DNA of 64,000 bases from Streptomyces bikiniensis (GCA_000716465.1 JNWL01000005.1:1-64000), one strand, 5' to 3'. Counted from the first letter of the stretch, positions 7,683 to 17,433 are shown. Numbers and translations: made by a program. Notes: generated from the letters alone by a model not told the origin.

Positions 7683-8876
7683 TTACTCGGCCTCTCCGTC
7701 CGCGAAGGACGCCTGGTAGGCGGCGAACTGCGCGCGCTCCTCGTCGACGAGCGCGTGCCCGTCCGCGTACACGTTGTCGAACATCGCCATGTGCTCCGGT
7801 ACGGGCATGGCGCGGACGACCTCGCGGACCTGCTTGCCGAGGGCCTCGCTCTCCGCCTCCAGCTCCTCGAAGAAGGCCGCGTCGGCGTGGCCCTCGTTCT
7901 CCAGGTACGCCCTGAGGCGCAGGATCGGGTCCTTGGCCTCCCACGCCTCGCGCTCCGCGTCGCGGCGGTAGCGGGTCGGGTCGTCGGAGGTGGTGTGGGC
8001 GGCCATCCGGTAGGTGAAGGCCTCGATGAGCGTCGGGCCCTCGCCGCGGCGGGCGCGCTCCAGGGCCGAGCGGGTGACCGCGAGGCAGGCGAGGACGTCG
8101 TTGCCGTCGACGCGGACGCCGGGGAAGCCGAAGCCGCGGGCGCGCTGGTAGAGCGGGACGCGGGTCTGCTTCTCGATGGGCTCGGAGATGGCCCACTGGT
8201 TGTTCTGGCAGAAGAACACGACCGGGGCGTTGTAGACCGCGGAGAAGACGAACGACTCGTTGACGTCGCCCTGGCTGGAGGCGCCGTCGCCGAAGTACGC
8301 GAGCACGGCGGAGTCCGCGCCGTCCTTGGCGATGCCCATGGCGTAGCCGGTGGCGTGCAGGGTCTGCGAGCCGAGGACGATCGTGTACAGGTGGAAATTG
8401 TTGCTGTTGGGATCCCAGCCGCCGTTGTTCACGCCGCGGAACATTCCCAGCAGGTTCGTCGGGTCGACGCCCCGGCACCAGGCGACGCCGTGCTCGCGGT
8501 AGGTCGGGAAGACGTAGTCGTCGTCCCGCAGCGCGCGGCCCGAACCGATCTGGGCGGCCTCCTGGCCGAGGAGCGAGGCCCACAGGCCCAGCTCGCCCTG
8601 GCGCTGGAGGGAGGTGGCCTCGGAGTCGAAGCGACGGGTGAGGACCATGTCGCGGTAGAGGCCGCGCAGCTCCTCGGCGCTCAGGTCGATGTCGTAGTCG
8701 GGGTGCTGGACGCGCTCCCCTTCGGGCGTCAGGAGTTGGACCAGCTCGGGCTCCGTCGCTCCCGCCGCGGCGCGCGTGCTCGTCTTCTTGGTGGTGCTCG
8801 GGCTCGCGCTTGCGGTGCGCTTGGTGCCGCTGCTGCGTCGCGTCGTCTTGCGCGCGGCAGTGCTCTCCACGGTCAC
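7683..8876 (-). CDS. bkdA: Branched-chain 2-oxoacid dehydrogenase E1 alpha subunit
   Basis: A 397-residue thiamine-diphosphate-binding alpha subunit. The ThDP motif is GDGASSQGDVNESF...NNQWAIS, and YREHGVAWCRGVD and YRMAAHTTSDDPTRYR are conserved family segments. Residues 1-45 are a low-complexity Lys/Arg/Ser/Thr/Ala-rich extension not usual in E1 alpha; it could be a disordered tether or a mis-set start. First gene of the operon, facing the response-regulator gene across 342 bp. Confidence 0.92.
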   Translation of the reverse strand: MTVESTAARKTTRRSSGTKRTASASPSTTKKTSTRAAAGATEPELVQLLTPEGERVQHPDYDIDLSAEELRGLYRDMVLTRRFDSEATSLQRQGELGLWASLLGQEAAQIGSGRALRDDDYVFPTYREHGVAWCRGVDPTNLLGMFRGVNNGGWDPNSNNFHLYTIVLGSQTLHATGYAMGIAKDGADSAVLAYFGDGASSQGDVNESFVFSAVYNAPVVFFCQNNQWAISEPIEKQTRVPLYQRARGFGFPGVRVDGNDVLACLAVTRSALERARRGEGPTLIEAFTYRMAAHTTSDDPTRYRRDAEREAWEAKDPILRLRAYLENEGHADAAFFEELEAESEALGKQVREVVRAMPVPEHMAMFDNVYADGHALVDEERAQFAAYQASFADGEAE

Positions 8877-9218
8877 GTGCGTGCTCCTCCGTCGGTCCGG
8901 CCCCCGGGTTCGCCGGTGAGGCCAGTGCGGCTCTCCGCCTTATCCGTACCCTTCGCACGGGGTGGGTGCGACGCGGCCGGGGTCGGGCGTGACAAGTGCC
9001 CCGGCGAGCGCCCTGTCATAGGCACGTTACCCACAGCGCGGCATTCCCGCGAAACCCCTTTTGACCTGCGTTTTTGCTTGGATTTCCAAGTAAATCGAGA
9101 AAAGGGGGAACAGCGGCTGGTCAGCGCGTCGGCAACGGCCTGGAGGGCCGCCGGAACAAGCGGCACGTTATCCCGCGCACCCCGGGCGCGGGAAGAGCCA
9201 GTATGTGAGACTGACCCC
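8877..9218. other. Divergent regulatory region between bkdA and a response-regulator gene
   Basis: 342 bp with no gene. It is GC-rich near bkdA but contains a distinctly AT-rich core at about 9055-9110 holding nested inverted repeats. The promoters of bkdA and of the NarL-type regulator must lie here; I see no unambiguous -35/-10 pair. Confidence 0.6.
9055..9107. promoter_or_regulatory. Nested inverted repeats in AT-rich core
   Basis: CCCCTTTT (9055-9062) pairs with AAAAGGGG (9100-9107). Inside them CTTGG (9077-9081) pairs with CCAAG (9086-9090). A regulator-binding site or a structured leader are both possible; function is inferred from position only. Confidence 0.4.
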
Positions 9219-9878
9219 GTGCGCGAAGAAGGAAAAATCAGGGTATTCCTGCTGGACGACCACGAAGTCGTCCGGCGCGGCGTCCACGAATTGCTCTCCA
9301 TGGAGGAGGACATCGAGGTGGTCGGCGAGGCGGGCACGGCGGCGGACGCGCTGGTCAGGATCCCTGCGACCCGTCCGGACGTCGCGGTGCTCGACGTGCG
9401 GCTCCCGGACGGCAGCGGCGTCGAGGTGTGCCGGGAGGTCCGCTCCCGGGACGAGGACGTCAAATGCCTGATGCTGACCTCGTACGCGGACGACGAGGCC
9501 CTCTTCGACGCGATCATGGCCGGGGCCTCGGGATACGTCCTCAAGGCCATCCGGGGGACGGAACTCCTGAGCGCGGTGCGGGACGTGGCGGCCGGCAGGT
9601 CGCTGCTCGACCCGGTGGCGACCGCCCGGGTCCTGGAGCGGCTGCGCGACGGGAACGCCCCGAGGGGCGACGACAGGCTCGCCGGCCTGACGGAGCAGGA
9701 GCACAGGATCCTGGACCTGATCGGCGAGGGCCTGACCAACCGGGCGATCGGCGAGCGGCTGCACCTCGCGGAGAAGACCATCAAGAACTACGTCTCCAGC
9801 CTGCTGTCGAAGCTGGGCATGGAGCGGCGCTCGCAGGCGGCGGCGTACGTGGCGCGGATGCAGGCCGAGAGGCGCTGA
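9219..9878 (+). CDS. NarL/FixJ-family response regulator (orphan)
   Basis: A 219-residue two-domain regulator. The receiver domain has the acidic pair DD (13-14), phospho-acceptor Asp59 in VLDVRLPDG, and switch Thr/Ser and Lys in MLTSYADD and YVLKAIRG. The C-terminal LuxR helix-turn-helix is LTEQEHRILDLIGEGLTNRAIGERLHLAEKTIKNYVSSLLSKLGM. No histidine kinase gene is adjacent, so it is an orphan here. GTG 9219 is the start chosen (VREEGKIRVFLL). Divergent from bkdABC, which it might regulate. Confidence 0.9.
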   Translation: MREEGKIRVFLLDDHEVVRRGVHELLSMEEDIEVVGEAGTAADALVRIPATRPDVAVLDVRLPDGSGVEVCREVRSRDEDVKCLMLTSYADDEALFDAIMAGASGYVLKAIRGTELLSAVRDVAAGRSLLDPVATARVLERLRDGNAPRGDDRLAGLTEQEHRILDLIGEGLTNRAIGERLHLAEKTIKNYVSSLLSKLGMERRSQAAAYVARMQAERR

Positions 9879-9890
9879 ACCGTTCCGCTT

Positions 9891-9906
9891 CGGGACCTAC
9901 GTCCCG
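9891..9906 (+). terminator. Small hairpin after response regulator
   Basis: CGGGAC (9891-9896), loop CTAC, GTCCCG (9901-9906), 13 nt after the stop codon and followed by a G/C-rich run. A weak terminator candidate. Confidence 0.4.
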
Positions 9907-9963
9907 TCCCGAGGGGGCGGGGGCCCCTTTTCGGGCACCCGGTGGTGACGGAGAGTGGAAGCC

Positions 9964-10416
9964 ATGTCCACCGAAGAGATCCGCGCCGTCGAGCTGCTGA
10001 ACCGCGTGTCGTACGGGCGGGTGGCGGCGAGCATGCGGGCGATGCCCTTCGTCGCCCCGGCCCGGCACGTCGTGGTCGACGGCCGGGTGCTGCTCCGGAT
10101 GCACCAGGGCCTCGGCCACCACCGCGCCTGCAACGGGGGCGTGGTCGCGTACGGGGCGGACAACTTCGGCTCGGGGGCCGAGCGGATCTGGTCCGTGCAG
10201 TTCAGCGGCACCGCGCGGGTCGTCGAGCCGACCGCGGCGGAGCGCGCGGCCTTCGGGCCCGAGCCGGAGCTGGTGGACGGCGAGCCGTTCGTCCCGGTCT
10301 ACCTGCGGATCGAACCGCAGTTCGTGACGGTGCACGCGCTCGACTACCCGAGCGAAGCCCCCGGGGTTCCGGCTGCGGCCCGTCCCGTACGGCGACACCT
10401 CCACCACGTAGCGTGA
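9964..10416 (+). CDS. Pyridoxamine 5'-phosphate oxidase-like flavin-binding protein
   Basis: A 150-residue split-barrel protein. VELLNRVSYGRVAAS near the N-terminus and a short C-terminal strand region with PVYLRIEPQFVTVHAL match the PNPOx-like FMN/F420-binding family, where members reduce or sense flavin or deazaflavin ligands. It is shorter than true PdxH and unlikely to be the vitamin B6 enzyme. ATG 9964 is preceded by GGAG at a normal distance; a GTG three codons earlier is too close to that site. Confidence 0.7.
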   Translation: MSTEEIRAVELLNRVSYGRVAASMRAMPFVAPARHVVVDGRVLLRMHQGLGHHRACNGGVVAYGADNFGSGAERIWSVQFSGTARVVEPTAAERAAFGPEPELVDGEPFVPVYLRIEPQFVTVHALDYPSEAPGVPAAARPVRRHLHHVA

Positions 10417-10431
10417 TCTAACATCTGGCGG

Positions 10432-12009
10432 GTGCCGCGCTCATCTGAAACCCTCCTCCCGCCGACCGGCGCACCGCCACCGCCCCCCGGGACCGCCGCC
10501 GCCCCACCGCCCCGGACCTCCACCCCACTGCCCTCCCGGACCGCCGCCTCGCCGCCCTCCCAGGCCGCCACCGCCCTGCCGCCCCGGACCGCTGCCTCGC
10601 CGTCTTCCCGGACCGCCGCCGCCCCACCGCCCCGGACCTCCACCTCACTGCCCTCCCGGACCGCCGCCTCGCCGCCCTCCCGGGCCGCCACCGCCCTGCC
10701 GCCCCAGGCCGCCGCCTCTCCGCCCTCCCGGACCGCCACCGCCCTGCCGCCCCGGGCCGCCGCCTCTCCGCCTTCCCGGACCGCCGCCGCCCTGCCGCCC
10801 CGGGCCGCCGCCGCGGTCCGGTCCGCCGGGGGTGCCGGAGCCCGGCCCACCGGGGCCCGTCCCGGGGGCGCCCCGGCCGCCCGGCTTCCCGGCACCCCGC
10901 CCCGACCGCTCGTCGGCGCCCCGACCGCCCCGGTGCCCGGGACCCGGCCCGTGCCGGCCCCCGGCCCACCGAACCCCCCCGGCGTCCCGCCCGTCGACGT
11001 CCTGCTGCGCCGGTACCGGCACGCCGGGGAGCCGCTGGCCTGCGTGCCGGTCACCGAGGGGCTGCTCAACCGGGGGTTCCGGCTCACCACCACCCGCGGC
11101 ACCTACTTCCTCAAGCAGCACCTGGACGCCGCCACCGCCGACCGGGCCACCGTCGCCCGCCAGCACCGCGCCACCCAGCGCCTGCACGCCCTCGGCCTGC
11201 CCGTCGCCCCGCCGCTCACCGACGCCCGGGGGCGCACGGTCGCCGTCGTCGGCGGCCACTGCTATGCCCTGCACCCCTGGGTCGAGGGCCGCCACCGGGA
11301 CGGCGGCCAGCTCTCCACCGGCGGCTGCCGTCGCCTCGGCACCCTCCTCGGGCAGGTGCACACCGCGCTCGACAGGGTCATGGGCGCCCCCGGGGCCGCC
11401 GGGGCCGACGGGGCGCCCGGCGGGACGGACGCGGACGCGTGCGCGAGCGCGGACCCCCAGGACACCTTCCGCGCCATCGACGAGCTGATCCGCCTCGTCC
11501 GCGCGCACCGCCCCCGCGACAGCTTCGATGTGCTCGCCGAGCACCGGCTCAGGGAGCGCCGCAGGCTGCTCACCCAGCACGCCCACCACCGGCCCCCGGC
11601 CGCCTCGGGCGCCGACTGGGTACACGGCGACTTCCACCCGCTGAACCTGCTCTACCGGGGCGCGGAGCCCGCCGCGATCGTCGACTGGGACCGGCTCGGG
11701 CTCCGCCCGAGGGCCGAGGAGGCGGTCAGGGCCGCCGCCATCTTCTTCGTACGGCCGGGGGGCGAGCTGGCCCTGGGGAAGGTACGGGCCTACGCGCGCG
11801 CGTACCGGCGGGCGACGGGCGCCGACGGCGCCGAGCTGGCGGCGGCGGCGCACCGGGTGTGGTGGGAGCGCCTGAACGACTTCTGGACCCTGCGCTGGCG
11901 CTACCAGCTCCACGACCGGAGGGCCGACGCGCAGTTCCCCGCGGTGTCGGCCCTGGCGGTCTGGTGGACCCGCGAGTACGAGGCGGTGCGGGAGGCCTTC
12001 GCGGGGTGA
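10432..12009 (+). CDS. Aminoglycoside-phosphotransferase-fold kinase with long repetitive N-terminus
   Basis: A 525-residue protein. The C-terminal 340 residues are an APH/choline-kinase fold: nucleotide-binding start TEGLLNRGFRL, Lys in GTYFLKQH, catalytic loop WVHGDFHPLNLLY and Mg-binding AIVDWDRLG. The N-terminal ~180 residues are almost only Pro, Ala, Ser, Thr and Arg, encoded by nested tandem DNA repeats. GTG 10432 is the start used, but the real start could be far inside (for example just before VDVLLRRYRHAG). Family members phosphorylate small molecules such as sugars or antibiotics; the substrate is unknown. Confidence 0.75.
   Translation: MPRSSETLLPPTGAPPPPPGTAAAPPPRTSTPLPSRTAASPPSQAATALPPRTAASPSSRTAAAPPPRTSTSLPSRTAASPPSRAATALPPQAAASPPSRTATALPPRAAASPPSRTAAALPPRAAAAVRSAGGAGARPTGARPGGAPAARLPGTPPRPLVGAPTAPVPGTRPVPAPGPPNPPGVPPVDVLLRRYRHAGEPLACVPVTEGLLNRGFRLTTTRGTYFLKQHLDAATADRATVARQHRATQRLHALGLPVAPPLTDARGRTVAVVGGHCYALHPWVEGRHRDGGQLSTGGCRRLGTLLGQVHTALDRVMGAPGAAGADGAPGGTDADACASADPQDTFRAIDELIRLVRAHRPRDSFDVLAEHRLRERRRLLTQHAHHRPPAASGADWVHGDFHPLNLLYRGAEPAAIVDWDRLGLRPRAEEAVRAAAIFFVRPGGELALGKVRAYARAYRRATGADGAELAAAAHRVWWERLNDFWTLRWRYQLHDRRADAQFPAVSALAVWWTREYEAVREAFAG
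10490..10810 (+). repeat. GC-rich minisatellite (nested 30/60/120-bp periodicity) in phosphotransferase gene
   Basis: The block at 10501-10560 recurs almost identically at 10621-10680, exactly 120 bp later. Downstream, 10690-10810 repeats with a 60-bp period built of roughly 30-bp subunits. All periods are multiples of three, so frame is kept and the product is a run of about 10-residue units such as AASPPSRTAT/ALPPRA. Confidence 0.85.
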
Positions 12010-12117
12010 GCCCGGCGTTCTCGGAGTGAGCCCGGCCTTCGCGGGGTGAGCTCGGCCTTCGCAGGGGCGAGCCCGCCCTTCGCAGGCGCGAGCCCGCCCT
12101 TCGCAGGGGCGAGCCCG
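11995..12117. repeat. 20-21-bp tandem repeat, six units, starting in the 3' end of the phosphotransferase gene
   Basis: Units begin at 11995, 12015, 12035, 12055, 12076 and 12097. The first includes the last codons and stop of the phosphotransferase gene. Units 1-3 each carry GTGAGC, hence a TGA; units 4-6 have changed it to GCGAGC. The array fills most of the gap to the convergent kinase gene. Confidence 0.88.
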
Positions 12118-12201
12118 CCCGTCACCGGACCCTGCCTGTCCCGAGCCCCGCCGTCACCCCGACGGCGTCTCCTCGGCCGGGCCCCGCCGCCGGGTCCTCC
12201 G
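12010..12201. other. Convergent intergenic region
   Basis: 192 bp between the phosphotransferase and the left kinase. It holds the tandem repeat up to 12117, then GC-rich unique sequence. No gene is seen. On the minus strand the repeat could encode a heptad such as GGLAPAK, but it lies beyond the kinase stop. Confidence 0.6.
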
Positions 12202-13845
<1,644 letters not shown>

Positions 13846-14112
13846 CAGTCCTCGCCGTCGTCTGTCGTGCCGTGTCCAGTCGTCACGCTACAGGCTCCGT
13901 ACGACATCGCGGTCCGAGATGGACCGGCCATCCAATCCCGTTCACGTACACCTGTGCAAATTCGACGCATTCCCGCACCGGTTCGGAAACGCTTCCTGTG
14001 CGGAGGGTCACGTAACGGGCACCCGGCTTGACGTGTCACCGCCCTGGGGCAGACTTGGCCGGGAAAATCACGGGTCGACGCCGCACGCGCGCGTACGTAG
14101 GGGGAAGCACAG
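13846..14112. promoter_or_regulatory. Divergent promoter region between two kinase genes
   Basis: 267 bp. For the right kinase, TTGACG (14028-14033) with AGACTT (14051-14056) at a 17-bp spacing is a plausible -35/-10 pair. AGGGGGAA just before ATG 14113 is a good ribosome-binding site. The promoter for the left kinase must be near 13850-13950 but is not obvious. Confidence 0.5.
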
Positions 14113-15753
14113 ATGAGCCAGGACGGCGCACAGGGCCGCTACGCGGGCGGTTCGGTCGCGGGCGGCCGGTACCAGCTGCGCGATCTTCTCGGCGAGGGCG
14201 GCATGGCGTCGGTGTACCTGGCGTACGACAGCGCCCTCGACCGGCAGGTCGCCATCAAGACGCTGCACACGGAGCTGGGCCGGGAGCAGTCCTTCCGCGA
14301 GCGGTTCCGGCGCGAGGCGCAGGCCGTCGCGAAGCTCTCCCACACCAACATCGTCTCGGTCTTCGACACCGGCGAGGACACCCTCGACGGCGCCGTCATG
14401 CCGTACATCGTCATGGAGTACGTGGAGGGGCAACCGCTCGGCTCGGTGCTCGCCGCGGACGTGCGGCAGTACGGCGCGATGCCGGCCGACAAGGCGCTGA
14501 AGGTCACGGCCGACGTGCTCGCCGCCCTGGAGGTCAGCCACGAGATGGGCCTGGTCCACCGGGACATCAAGCCGGGCAACGTGATGACGACCAAGCGCGG
14601 CGTGGTCAAGGTCATGGACTTCGGCATCGCGCGGGCCATGCAGTCGGGGGTCACCTCGATGACGCAGACCGGCATGGTCGTCGGCACCCCCCAGTACCTC
14701 TCCCCCGAGCAGGCCCTCGGCCGGGCGGTGGACGCCCGCTCCGACCTCTACTCGGTCGGCATCATGCTCTTCCAGCTGCTCACGGGCCGGCTCCCCTTCG
14801 ACGCCGACTCCCCGCTCGCCATCGCGTACGCGCACGTGCAGGAGGAGCCGGTCGCCCCGTCCTCCGTCAACCGCTCATTGACTCCGGCGATGGACGCGCT
14901 CGTCGCCCGCGCGCTCCGGAAGAACCCGAACGAGCGGTTCCCGAGCGCGGCGGCCATGCGCGACGAGTGCCTGCGGGTCCTGTCGGCCGGGCAGACCGGT
15001 GCCCCCGTGATCGTCGCGGGCGGGCCCGTCAGCAGCGGCGCGGGCGTCGGCTCGGCGGTCTTCCCGCCGGTCGGCCAGGCCCCGCCGCCCGGCCCGCACG
15101 GCGTGCAGCAGCCGTACCTGCCGCCGACGCCGCAGCCGGGCCCGTACGGCCCCGCGACCCCCGCGCCCGCCCCGTCGTACGGCTACCCGCAGCAGGCCCC
15201 GACGCCCGCCCCTTACGGCCAGCAGGCCCCCACGCCAGCGCCGTACGCCCAGACGCACGCCCAGACGCACGCACCCGCCCCGGCGGGCGGCGGCTCCCGG
15301 CGGAACACGTCGGTGATCGTCGGCGCGATCGCGGTCGCCGTGATCGCGATCGGCGGCCTGGTCCTGGCGCTCAACCTGAACAAGGGCGAGGAGAAGGACC
15401 CGCAGGCGGGCGGCACCGGCGGCACGGGCACCCAGCAGAGCGAGACGGCGAAGCCGGGCTACAAGGGCCCCGACCTGACCAAGACCATCGACACGAAGAA
15501 GTGCACCCAGCCGAGGGAGTCGAGCGACGACCCCGAGAAGTTCGAGGTGCCCGACTTCAACTACAAGAACATCCAGTCGGTGAAGGACTGCATCCGGGCC
15601 GCCGGCTGGAAGATCAAGGTCCAGACCCCGGTGGACGAGGCGACGTACGGCGACGGGACGGTCCTGGAGCAGTACCCGCCGTCCGGTACGGACATCAGCG
15701 CCAAGGACGCGGAGTTCACGCTGAAGATCTCGACGGGCAACCCGCCGCAGTAG
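14113..15753 (+). CDS. Membrane Ser/Thr protein kinase with one PASTA-like domain
   Basis: A 546-residue kinase. Lys49 in VAIKTL, HRDIKPGN (149-156), DFG at 169-171, activation-loop Thr residues in TSMTQTGMVVGTPQ. A Pro/Gln/Tyr/Ala-rich juxtamembrane region leads to a TM at about 400-421. Outside is a single PASTA-like module (about 480-545: DFNYKNIQSVKDCIRAAGW, VLEQYPPSGTDISAKD), which in relatives binds peptidoglycan fragments or lipid II. It has one module where canonical PknB has four. Strong RBS upstream. Confidence 0.92.
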   Translation: MSQDGAQGRYAGGSVAGGRYQLRDLLGEGGMASVYLAYDSALDRQVAIKTLHTELGREQSFRERFRREAQAVAKLSHTNIVSVFDTGEDTLDGAVMPYIVMEYVEGQPLGSVLAADVRQYGAMPADKALKVTADVLAALEVSHEMGLVHRDIKPGNVMTTKRGVVKVMDFGIARAMQSGVTSMTQTGMVVGTPQYLSPEQALGRAVDARSDLYSVGIMLFQLLTGRLPFDADSPLAIAYAHVQEEPVAPSSVNRSLTPAMDALVARALRKNPNERFPSAAAMRDECLRVLSAGQTGAPVIVAGGPVSSGAGVGSAVFPPVGQAPPPGPHGVQQPYLPPTPQPGPYGPATPAPAPSYGYPQQAPTPAPYGQQAPTPAPYAQTHAQTHAPAPAGGGSRRNTSVIVGAIAVAVIAIGGLVLALNLNKGEEKDPQAGGTGGTGTQQSETAKPGYKGPDLTKTIDTKKCTQPRESSDDPEKFEVPDFNYKNIQSVKDCIRAAGWKIKVQTPVDEATYGDGTVLEQYPPSGTDISAKDAEFTLKISTGNPPQ

Positions 15754-15812
15754 CCCCCTCGGGCCCGCCCCCTCCTGCCGTGCGCCCACCGGGGGCCCGT
15801 CGGGCGCTTGCG

Positions 15813-15829
15813 GGCGTCTGAAGGACGCC
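15813..15829 (+). terminator. Small hairpin after kinase gene
   Basis: GGCGTC (15813-15818), loop TGAAG, GACGCC (15824-15829). It lies 60 bp past the kinase stop, followed by a direct repeat of ACCGGGTGCC. Weak terminator candidate. Confidence 0.35.
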
Positions 15830-15918
15830 TACCGGGTGCCCACCGGGTGCCGGAATCGTCCCGGCATGTGACGCTGAGTCGAACACCTCGGCGGCTCGGT
15901 ACGGGAGGGGGTCACCCG

Positions 15919-16671
15919 GTGACTCCAGTACTCCGCGGGGCACGGGCGCGAGCCCTGCGCCCCGCGCTCACCTGCGCGTTCGCCTGCGCCTGCGCCCTGT
16001 ACGCCGCGCCCCTCGCCCATCCGGCGGAGCCCCCCGGCACCACGGCGAGCGCCCCGACGGACACCACGGCGGACACCAGGACGGGCGCCACGCCCCCCGG
16101 CACCACCCCTCCGGCGCCCCCGCCGGGCCCGCCCTCCACGACCGCCCCGCCGCCGGTCTCCCCCTCCGCTCCCGCTCCCGCGTCCGGTTCCGTCCCGGCC
16201 TCTGCGCCCGCCTCCGCCTCCCCGGGGCGCGCCGGAAGCGCCGTCCCGCCCGCTCCCGCGCCCGCGGGCAGCGGACCGGCCTCCCCGGCCGTGCGGCCCG
16301 CCGGGCCCTCCGGCGCCCCCGCCCCGGAGTCCTCCGCCTCCCTCGCGGGGCGGCCCGCCGCCGAGGGCAGGACCAGGCCCGGCCGCACCGAGACCGCCCC
16401 GACGCCCTCGGAGAGCCGTTCCCGTACCGAAACCGTCACGGAATCCGAGTCGCGGGAGGACGGGGAGGAGGAGGGCGGAGCGGTACGCGAGGAGGAGGAC
16501 GCGTCGCCCGAGGCGGCCTCCGCCGGCCTGCCCGCCGCCGTGCCCCGGACGGAGGGCGAGTCCGCCTCCGGCCTCGTCCACCAGCGGGTTCCCGTGCTCA
16601 CCCTGGGGGTGGGGCTGGCCCTGATGGGGCTCGGGATCGGCTTCCTGGGGCTCCGGATGCGCCGCCGCTGA
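15919..16671 (+). CDS. Secreted Pro/Ala/Ser/Thr-rich, C-terminally membrane-anchored protein
   Basis: A 250-residue protein with no enzyme domain that I recognise. It has an N-terminal signal peptide (Arg residues, then ALTCAFACACALYAAPLAHPA). A long Pro/Ala/Ser/Thr/Gly-rich low-complexity middle follows, then an acidic stretch (EDGEEEGGAVREEEDASPE). The C-terminus is a hydrophobic helix followed by RMRRR. This layout fits a wall-spanning protein held in the membrane. GTG 15919 is chosen because GGGAGGGGG lies 8 nt upstream and it leaves a clean signal peptide. Confidence 0.65.
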   Translation: MTPVLRGARARALRPALTCAFACACALYAAPLAHPAEPPGTTASAPTDTTADTRTGATPPGTTPPAPPPGPPSTTAPPPVSPSAPAPASGSVPASAPASASPGRAGSAVPPAPAPAGSGPASPAVRPAGPSGAPAPESSASLAGRPAAEGRTRPGRTETAPTPSESRSRTETVTESESREDGEEEGGAVREEEDASPEAASAGLPAAVPRTEGESASGLVHQRVPVLTLGVGLALMGLGIGFLGLRMRRR

Positions 16672-16690
16672 GCCGCGGCGGAGGGCCGGC

Positions 16691-16708
16691 GTCCCCCTTG
16701 AGGGGGAC
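16691..16708 (+). terminator. Hairpin terminator
   Basis: GTCCCCC (16691-16697), loop TTGA, GGGGGAC (16702-16708), 20 nt past the stop of the secreted protein gene. Confidence 0.65.
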
Positions 16709-16744
16709 CCCCCGCTTCCGCCTCAGGTCGGTTGTCCGCGACGA

Positions 16745-16770
16745 TATACCCGGTATACATACTGAGTATG
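16745..16770. promoter_or_regulatory. Twin palindromic operator overlapping the PadR start codon
   Basis: Two perfect 13-bp palindromes lie end to end: TATACCCGGTATA (16745-16757) and CATACTGAGTATG (16758-16770). The last three bases of the second are the ATG of the PadR gene. PadR proteins bind short AT-rich palindromes of this kind near their own promoters, so autorepression is likely. Confidence 0.75.
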
Positions 16771-17433
16771 TCCATCCGCCACGGGCTCCTCGCCCTCCTC
16801 GAACGCGGCCCGCGCTACGGCTCTCAGCTCCGTACGGAGTTCGAGTCCCGCACGGGCTCCACCTGGCCGCTCAACGTCGGGCAGGTCTACACGACCCTCA
16901 GCCGGCTCGAACGCGACGGCATGGTCGCGCAGGGCGGCGAGGACGGGGCCGGGCACACGCTCTACACGATCACCGACGACGGCCGCGCCGAGCTGAGGGC
17001 CTGGTTCGAGAAGCCGGTGGACCGCACCAGCCCCGCCCGTGACGAGCTGGCCATCAAGCTCGCCATGGCGGTGGGCGCGCCGAACGTCGACATCCGCGAC
17101 GTCATCCAGTCCCAGCGCCGGCACACCGTGAAGGCGATGCAGGACTACACCCGGCTCAAGGCCCAGGCGCTCCTGGCCGTCGAGAGCGGCGGGGCGCGGG
17201 AACGGGACGACGTGGCCTGGCTGCTCGTCCTGGAGCAGCTGATCTTCCAGACGGAGGCCGAGGCGCGCTGGCTGGACCACTGCGAGTCCCGGCTGATCCG
17301 CCTCTCGGCGACCGCCCGGTCGGCCCCGGACGCCCCGGACGCGCAGAGCGAGCCGGACGCGCCCGCCGCCGGGGCCCCGGCTCCCGCCCCGGCCCCTGTC
17401 GCGCGGGCGGGCGCCCGCACCGACCGCCCCTGA
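16768..17433 (+). CDS. PadR-family transcriptional regulator
   Basis: A 221-residue regulator. The N-terminal winged helix HGLLALLERGPRYGSQLRTEFESRTGSTWPLNVGQVYTTLSRLERDGMV is diagnostic of PadR, and the C-terminal Vir-domain is an antiparallel helical dimerisation region. The last ~45 residues are Pro/Ala/Asp low-complexity. ATG 16768 (MSIRHG) matches the normal PadR N-terminus; an upstream start would read through the operator. It precedes an ABC transporter operon and probably represses it together with itself. Confidence 0.9.
   Translation: MSIRHGLLALLERGPRYGSQLRTEFESRTGSTWPLNVGQVYTTLSRLERDGMVAQGGEDGAGHTLYTITDDGRAELRAWFEKPVDRTSPARDELAIKLAMAVGAPNVDIRDVIQSQRRHTVKAMQDYTRLKAQALLAVESGGARERDDVAWLLVLEQLIFQTEAEARWLDHCESRLIRLSATARSAPDAPDAQSEPDAPAAGAPAPAPAPVARAGARTDRP

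Noticed and set aside
10490..10810. The phosphotransferase repeat as a CRISPR array
   Set aside because: Units are contiguous, in frame and without unique spacers; no cas genes are near.
12122..12200. Minus-strand coding of GGLAPAK heptads as part of the left kinase
   Set aside because: The kinase stop codon is at 12202; the heptads lie beyond it and come from the tandem repeat.
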